Source: Sulfurimonas sp. (GTDB taxonomy: Bacteria; Campylobacterota; Campylobacteria; Campylobacterales; Sulfurimonadaceae). Taken from it: DNA of 18,894 nt. The stretch is taken from contig JALSMC010000109.1 of assembly GCA_026987995.1 (NCBI GenBank), forward strand, positions 1 through 18,894. The letters are read 5' to 3'. How positions within the stretch are numbered: position 1 is the stretch's first letter; each line of letters starts with the position of its first letter. Below the pieces are notes generated by a model. It was given only the letters and a program-made list of their open reading frames with translations. It searched no databases and had not been told where the DNA came from. The translations under genes were made by a program, and so were the position numbers. Positions 15,508 to 18,894 of the stretch are shown piece after piece.

Positions 15508-15995
15508 AAAAACACCTTCTTTGGTCTTGGTTCACCACCACTAAATGCAAGCCAGTTCCAGCCTGCTTTATCGTTATTTCCACCATAGATAGGATCTCCA
15601 AAACATGCCTCAAAAGTGTAACGAAGTACAGTATCGAGCCAAGATTCACCCCATCTCTCTTTAGCAAAACCTTCTAAAACCTTTTGACGTTCATCAGATA
15701 AAAGTTTTGTGTACTGTTTTTTGTACATATCTACTGCATACTCATTGAGCCATTTTACACCTTTTTTGAGGTACTCTTTGTCTTCTCTTGTTATGCGAGA
15801 GTGTTTAAGAACTATACCTATATAGTCAGATGTGTTTATACCGAGTTCTTTTGCTTTGGGGAAAAGGTCGTTTTGGAGGTCTTTTATAGTGTCGCGTGAA
15901 GTTGTGACACCAAAAACACTACATCCATTCATAACTATTACAGCGGAGGAGAGAAAACCAGCTTGTAAAAAAGCTCTTCGTTGAAACTGCTGCAT
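15504..15995 (-). CDS. Gluconate 2-dehydrogenase subunit 3-like protein with Tat-type signal
   Basis: 163 residues from the ATG at 15995, which overlaps the upstream stop as TGATG; a GTG at 15998 is possible too. The N-terminus is QRRAFLQAGFLSSAVIVMNGC: twin Arg, hydrophobic core, and a Cys that could be a lipidation or cleavage-region residue. The remainder, DLQNDLFPKAKELGI ... RWGESWLDTVLRYTFEACFGDPIYGGNNDKAGWNWLAF, matches the gamma/small subunits that accompany GMC dehydrogenases (gluconate 2-dehydrogenase subunit 3, FAD-GDH gamma). These subunits ferry the FAD subunit through the Tat pathway and aid folding. The GDPIYGG and GWxWLAF ends are typical. No cytochrome c subunit gene follows, so the electron acceptor must lie elsewhere. 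Confidence 0.87.
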   Translation of the reverse strand: MQQFQRRAFLQAGFLSSAVIVMNGCSVFGVTTSRDTIKDLQNDLFPKAKELGINTSDYIGIVLKHSRITREDKEYLKKGVKWLNEYAVDMYKKQYTKLLSDERQKVLEGFAKERWGESWLDTVLRYTFEACFGDPIYGGNNDKAGWNWLAFSGGEPRPKKVFL

Positions 15996-16183
15996 CACTC
16001 TAGTAGTCCACTAAAAAAAGATTTTTTCTGTTTTGGTGCATAAGCAGTTGTTCGCTCATCAACAAAATCAGGGTCACCTTTTTCGAACTCTCTTTGAGAA
16101 ACTCTTTTTATATGTTTTTTTGGTTTGTCTTCTTTAACAAATCCATTACTTTTTGAGCCAGTGGCTCCATGAGGAATACACAT
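15995..16183 (-). CDS. Small hypothetical protein, 62 aa, in the GMC dehydrogenase operon
   Basis: Polar, charged protein without a signal peptide or membrane helix; I recognise no family. The N-terminus MCIPHGATGS and tail KKSFFSGLLE frame a basic/acidic middle (KKHIKRVSQREFEKGDPDFVDE). It is likely real: SD AAGGAG stands 6 nt before the ATG, and the stop overlaps the next start (TGATG). Placement immediately before the Tat subunit suggests a role in assembly or as a further small subunit. Confidence 0.65.
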   Translation of the reverse strand: MCIPHGATGSKSNGFVKEDKPKKHIKRVSQREFEKGDPDFVDERTTAYAPKQKKSFFSGLLE

Positions 16184-16209
16184 AATAGACTCCTTTTTAT
16201 CTTTTAACT

Positions 16210-16215
16210 ATTATA
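16210..16215 (-). promoter_or_regulatory. Possible internal promoter (-10) before the 62-aa gene
   Basis: A perfect TATAAT on the minus strand lies in the only sizeable gap of this operon (16184-16244), 27 nt upstream of the ATG. No recognisable -35 accompanies it. A small inverted repeat CACTC/GAGTG (3-nt loop) is found upstream in the same gap and could slow transcription from the FMN gene. Suggestive only. Confidence 0.3.
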
Positions 16216-16244
16216 CTCTAAAAGTGTGCACTCCTTGAGTGTAG

Positions 16245-18005
16245 TTAGTTGATAATGGACTCTTCAAAGTAATGATTTACATTCATATATGTTTTACCTG
16301 TATGGTCTTTAAAAATTAAGTTTGATTTACTCAGTTCCTTTATATCTTTTAAGCCCATAATAGCAAGTAGGTTTCTGATTCCATAAATAAGTTGTTCATG
16401 ATATGAAGCAACATTTTGTGCCTTTTTTTCTGTCAAGAATGAAGCACGTTTAGACTTGTCTTGTGTAGCTAGACCAACTGGACAGCTTCTACCATTTGCA
16501 CCTGAGCATTCACGTGCTCGTATACAACCAGCACTCATCATAAATGCACGAGCAATTCCTACATAATCAGCCCCAATCCCAAAAAGCATAATGGCATCAT
16601 CAGGAGTAAGAACTTTCTCACTCGCTATAATTTTGACCTTATCACGAACACCAGCATTTATTAATGTTGTATCGGCGATATAAAGAGCTTTAGAGATAGT
16701 CATACCCACCGTCATCATCATCTCTAATGGTGCAGCACCACTTCCTCCATCTCCACCGTCAATGGTCACAAAGTCAGGATATGCACTACTCCCTGCACTA
16801 ATACGCTCTTTTATAAGGTCTGCATACTCACTAAAACCCTCTTTTGATGATATAACTATCTTTACACCTACTGGTTTATCTGAAAGTTTTTTTAGTTTTC
16901 CCATAAAGTCAAAAAGTTCTTCCAAGTTATGGGCAAAAGGAAACTGGTTTGGTGAAAACAAATCTTTATGTGCCTCTACACCACGGTAGTAAGCGATAGC
17001 CTCACTCACCTTACTTCCAAGAAGTTTACCACCTGTTTGTTTGGCTCCTTGTGCCATCTTAATTTCTGTCATTTTAGCAAATCGCATCGTCTTTTGGTAT
17101 CTATCTTCATCAAAAGCTCCATCACTATCACGAACACCATAGAGTCCACTTCCCATTTGAAAAATAATATCTGGCAAATCACTCGGTACCTCTTGGGGAA
17201 AGTTCTCAAGTGGTGCTTTCCAGTTGATGCGGTAACATACTAAACTTGAACAGTCAAAAAGGTAACTATCAGCATCATTTGCATCTATAATCATATGTCT
17301 ATAAATAGCTTCTGCACCTGCTTGATGGAAGAAGAATTTCATTAGCTTATAGATACCTTTTGCAAAAAATGTGCCCTCATAAATATCAAGGTATTTATGA
17401 TTCTCTTTTTGGTATTTATGCGTATATAAAAAGTTAGAAGTCAAGCTTCCTTCTCCTGTATTTATTGGAAATTGACCAAGATAAGCACCTTTAGAAAAAG
17501 CACGTGTTCCCTCAGGAGAGATGGCACCATCACTCATCGCTGACCTACCAAAAACCGAACTTGTTGTAAAAGGCTTCTTAATATCTGTACCAAAAGTTAC
17601 ACTAAAAGTTTTACTCACATCTTGTGTATTTAACACACAGTTTGTATTTTTAATACTGAGTCTTGCACTCTTTTGTGGTTGTGCTGGAGAAAACGAAGCA
17701 TAGGGGGATTTTCGCTCTGCAGAGTTGAGTACCCACTTTACTTTATCGAAAGACTCATAAAACTTCTCATCGCCAAAATACTGACGCATAGGATCACGAA
17801 GTGCATAAAAGAAGTAACGCAGGCGTCCTATAAGAGGGTAGTTTATAAGTAGTTGGTTTTCACGTTGAATGTATCTGTCATAAATAAAAAGTACAATAGA
17901 TATGATTACAAAAAGCACAAAAAATGCTTTAAATAAAAATACTATTATAGGAAAATCATAGATATGTAAACGCGAAGCATAGTCCGCAAATGATTCCATT
18001 TGCAT
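16245..18005 (-). CDS. Membrane-anchored FMN-binding glutamate synthase-family protein
   Basis: 586 residues from ATG 18005 (a TTG at 18023 would overlap DoxX by 17 nt; the ATG is 1 nt past its stop). An N-terminal helix (about residues 17-42) anchors it, with the large domain cytoplasmic. The glutamate-synthase central/FMN domain shows GRSAMSDGAISPEGTRAFSKGA, TEIKMAQGAKQTGGKL (about 314-328), IDGGDGGSGAAP (about 415-426) and ADYVGIARAFMMSAGC. Three Cys (about 494, 500, 508; CSGANGRSCPVGLATQ) match the 3Fe-4S site. The glutaminase domain of true GltB is absent, so it is not a complete glutamate synthase; reaction unknown. It is co-transcribed with DoxX, from which it is separated by 1 nt. Confidence 0.9.
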   Translation of the reverse strand: MQMESFADYASRLHIYDFPIIVFLFKAFFVLFVIISIVLFIYDRYIQRENQLLINYPLIGRLRYFFYALRDPMRQYFGDEKFYESFDKVKWVLNSAERKSPYASFSPAQPQKSARLSIKNTNCVLNTQDVSKTFSVTFGTDIKKPFTTSSVFGRSAMSDGAISPEGTRAFSKGAYLGQFPINTGEGSLTSNFLYTHKYQKENHKYLDIYEGTFFAKGIYKLMKFFFHQAGAEAIYRHMIIDANDADSYLFDCSSLVCYRINWKAPLENFPQEVPSDLPDIIFQMGSGLYGVRDSDGAFDEDRYQKTMRFAKMTEIKMAQGAKQTGGKLLGSKVSEAIAYYRGVEAHKDLFSPNQFPFAHNLEELFDFMGKLKKLSDKPVGVKIVISSKEGFSEYADLIKERISAGSSAYPDFVTIDGGDGGSGAAPLEMMMTVGMTISKALYIADTTLINAGVRDKVKIIASEKVLTPDDAIMLFGIGADYVGIARAFMMSAGCIRARECSGANGRSCPVGLATQDKSKRASFLTEKKAQNVASYHEQLIYGIRNLLAIMGLKDIKELSKSNLIFKDHTGKTYMNVNHYFEESIIN

Positions 18006-18006
18006 C

Positions 18007-18516
18007 CTAGTTTTTCTCTCCAAATATTAGTCTATCAAAAGAGAATTTTCCAGCACCACTTCCAACGAGGACAAAAAGCATGAGAGTATAGTAGAGCACT
18101 AACTCATAACCATTTTGAAGTTGGATAAGTGTTCCACTTACTTGTGTGCCATTTACATAAGCATTTGTGAAAGATACTGCTTCATTTATAAAAGCAAAAC
18201 CATTTTCTCCATGAACCGTAGCAATAGCCACAAACATAATCACGATTAATGGAATGGAGATAAATCGAGTTAAAAGTCCAAGTGTAAGTAGAACTACACC
18301 TGCCATCTCTGTACCGGCAGCCATGTAAGCATTGAGTGTTGGGAACGGTATGCCCATATATTCAAACCATTGTGCAACGGAGCCTATATCATTCCACTTC
18401 ATCATTGCTGGTGCAAAAAAAGTATATGCCAAAATCAGTCTTAAACCTAGTAATCCTATTGACTTTGAATACTCACTTAAACGTGTAAACTCTTTATACA
18501 TATCTTTGATACACAT
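18007..18516 (-). CDS. DoxX-family membrane protein
   Basis: 169 residues, four membrane helices in the DoxX pattern: GLLGLRLILAYTFFAPAMMKW, NAYMAAGTEMAGVVLLTLGLLTRF, IPLIVIMFVAIATVHG and YYTLMLFVLVGSGAG. The ending SFDRLIFG is also typical of DoxX. DoxX-type proteins sit in membrane redox complexes, for example the DoxX-SseA-SodA complex of mycobacteria linked to oxidative stress. Here it leads an operon with FMN and FAD flavoproteins and methionine sulfoxide reductase, which fits a redox role. Start ATG 18516 has SD AAGGAG 6 nt upstream. Unlike some DoxX proteins a segment of about 35 polar residues (NEAVSFTNAYVNGTQVSG) separates helices 3 and 4. Confidence 0.9.
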   Translation of the reverse strand: MCIKDMYKEFTRLSEYSKSIGLLGLRLILAYTFFAPAMMKWNDIGSVAQWFEYMGIPFPTLNAYMAAGTEMAGVVLLTLGLLTRFISIPLIVIMFVAIATVHGENGFAFINEAVSFTNAYVNGTQVSGTLIQLQNGYELVLYYTLMLFVLVGSGAGKFSFDRLIFGEKN

Positions 18517-18542
18517 AATAAACTCCTTAATTTTATAGGAGT

Positions 18543-18548
18543 ATTGTA
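18543..18548 (-). promoter_or_regulatory. Promoter -10 candidate for the DoxX operon
   Basis: TACAAT on the minus strand, 26 nt before the DoxX ATG, in the short divergent intergenic region. No clear -35 is visible, which is common in Campylobacterota sigma-70 promoters. The leader would be about 20 nt. Confidence 0.4.
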
Positions 18549-18607
18549 CCCCTTCTCTGTGTAGTGAGAGTGTAGTAATTTAGAATGGCACTTGGTGTGA
18601 TTTATGT

Positions 18608-18613
18608 TATACT
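18608..18613 (+). promoter_or_regulatory. Extended -10 promoter candidate for the metallo-hydrolase gene
   Basis: TGTTATACT is an extended -10 (TGN before TATACT), 25 nt before the ATG at 18639. No strong -35 is needed for such promoters. It diverges from the DoxX promoter across roughly 60 bp. Confidence 0.4.
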
Positions 18614-18638
18614 TAAAATACTCACAAGGGAGATATAA

Positions 18639-18894
18639 ATGCTACAACAATTTATTTTATTATTGCTATTGAGCATAAATTTGCTTTATTCTAGTGAAGT
18701 AGAACTTGAAGTACTAGGTTCTGGTGGACCAGAGATTGATGGACGAGCGAGTACATCTTACCTTATTCGGATAGATAACAAAGCACGCCTAATTGTGGAT
18801 ATGGGGAGTGGTTCTATGTTGCGTTATGAGCAGAGTGGAGCGAAGATAGAAGACCTCGAAGCAGTAGTGCTCACACACCTCCATATTGACCATA
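18639..18894 (+). CDS. Exported metallo-beta-lactamase-fold hydrolase (N-terminal part only)
   Basis: 85 residues are visible before the window ends. A Sec signal peptide (MLQQFILLLLLSINLLYSS) is followed by a beta strand and VEVLGSGGPEIDGRASTSYLI-type start as seen in the MBL fold; then LIVDMGSGSMLRYEQ, and THLHIDH, the HxHxDH di-metal motif, at the very end. These proteins are Zn-dependent hydrolases (arylsulfatase, phosphodiesterase or RNase Z-like subtypes); which one cannot be told. The SD AGGGAG lies 6 nt before the ATG. It is divergent from the DoxX operon. Confidence 0.9.
   Translation, partial: MLQQFILLLLLSINLLYSSEVELEVLGSGGPEIDGRASTSYLIRIDNKARLIVDMGSGSMLRYEQSGAKIEDLEAVVLTHLHIDH

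Noticed and set aside
16762..17703. Plus-strand frames of 60-91 codons opposite the FMN-binding protein
   Set aside because: Antisense to conserved FMN and Fe-S motifs, no SD, no recognisable domains.

Overview
The window looks like a chromosomal segment of a Campylobacterota bacterium (Sulfurimonas/Sulfurovum/Arcobacter-like). I infer this from the strongly AT-rich sequence, the Lys-rich proteins, the tightly overlapping genes, and the pairing of a membrane-anchored FMN-binding glutamate-synthase-family protein with DoxX. No rRNA, tRNA, CRISPR array, transposase or integrase is visible. The taxonomic call is recognition of style, not a database match.

Region 1 (1-11330, all minus strand) reads as a phosphate-scavenging module with its own outer-membrane energising machinery. 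In transcription order it has a PhoX/DUF839-like phosphatase, a protein with two CxxCH haem sites, then (after 81 bp) DUF3450, a TtpC-like MotA/TolQ/ExbB protein, ExbB, ExbD, TonB and a TPR lipid/periplasmic-type protein. After a 289-bp leader come a TonB-dependent receptor and a Tat-exported phospholipase C that runs off the left edge. The DUF3450-TtpC-ExbB-ExbD-TonB-TPR order is that of the Vibrio TonB2 systems. Three promoters in this region (before the phosphatase, before DUF3450 and before the receptor) share one layout: consecutive 11-bp units, mostly beginning TGTAA or a variant, then exactly 5 nt, then TATAAT or TATTAT. An 11-bp direct-repeat spacing is the hallmark of PhoB/PhosR boxes, so I infer one phosphate-starvation regulon.

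Region 2 (11386-12564, plus strand) is a boundary zone. It holds the 3' end of a lost small Cys-rich (CGAGKCGG) gene whose 5' end is replaced by the phosphate-type promoter, a heavy-metal-associated (CxxC) copper-chaperone-like protein, and a two-domain GNAT acetyltransferase that ends 1 bp from the convergent neighbour.

Region 3 (12566-18516, minus strand, less AT-rich) is an apparent redox operon: DoxX, membrane-anchored FMN/Fe-S glutamate-synthase-family protein, a 62-aa small protein, a Tat-signal gluconate-dehydrogenase-small-subunit-like protein, a GMC flavoprotein with a Cys cluster, and an exported MsrA-thioredoxin-MsrB fusion. Genes overlap by 1-4 nt in most junctions. The envelope location of several products suggests oxidation chemistry coupled to repair of methionine sulfoxide. 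Region 4 (18639 to the end, plus) is the start of an exported metallo-beta-lactamase-fold hydrolase, divergent from DoxX.
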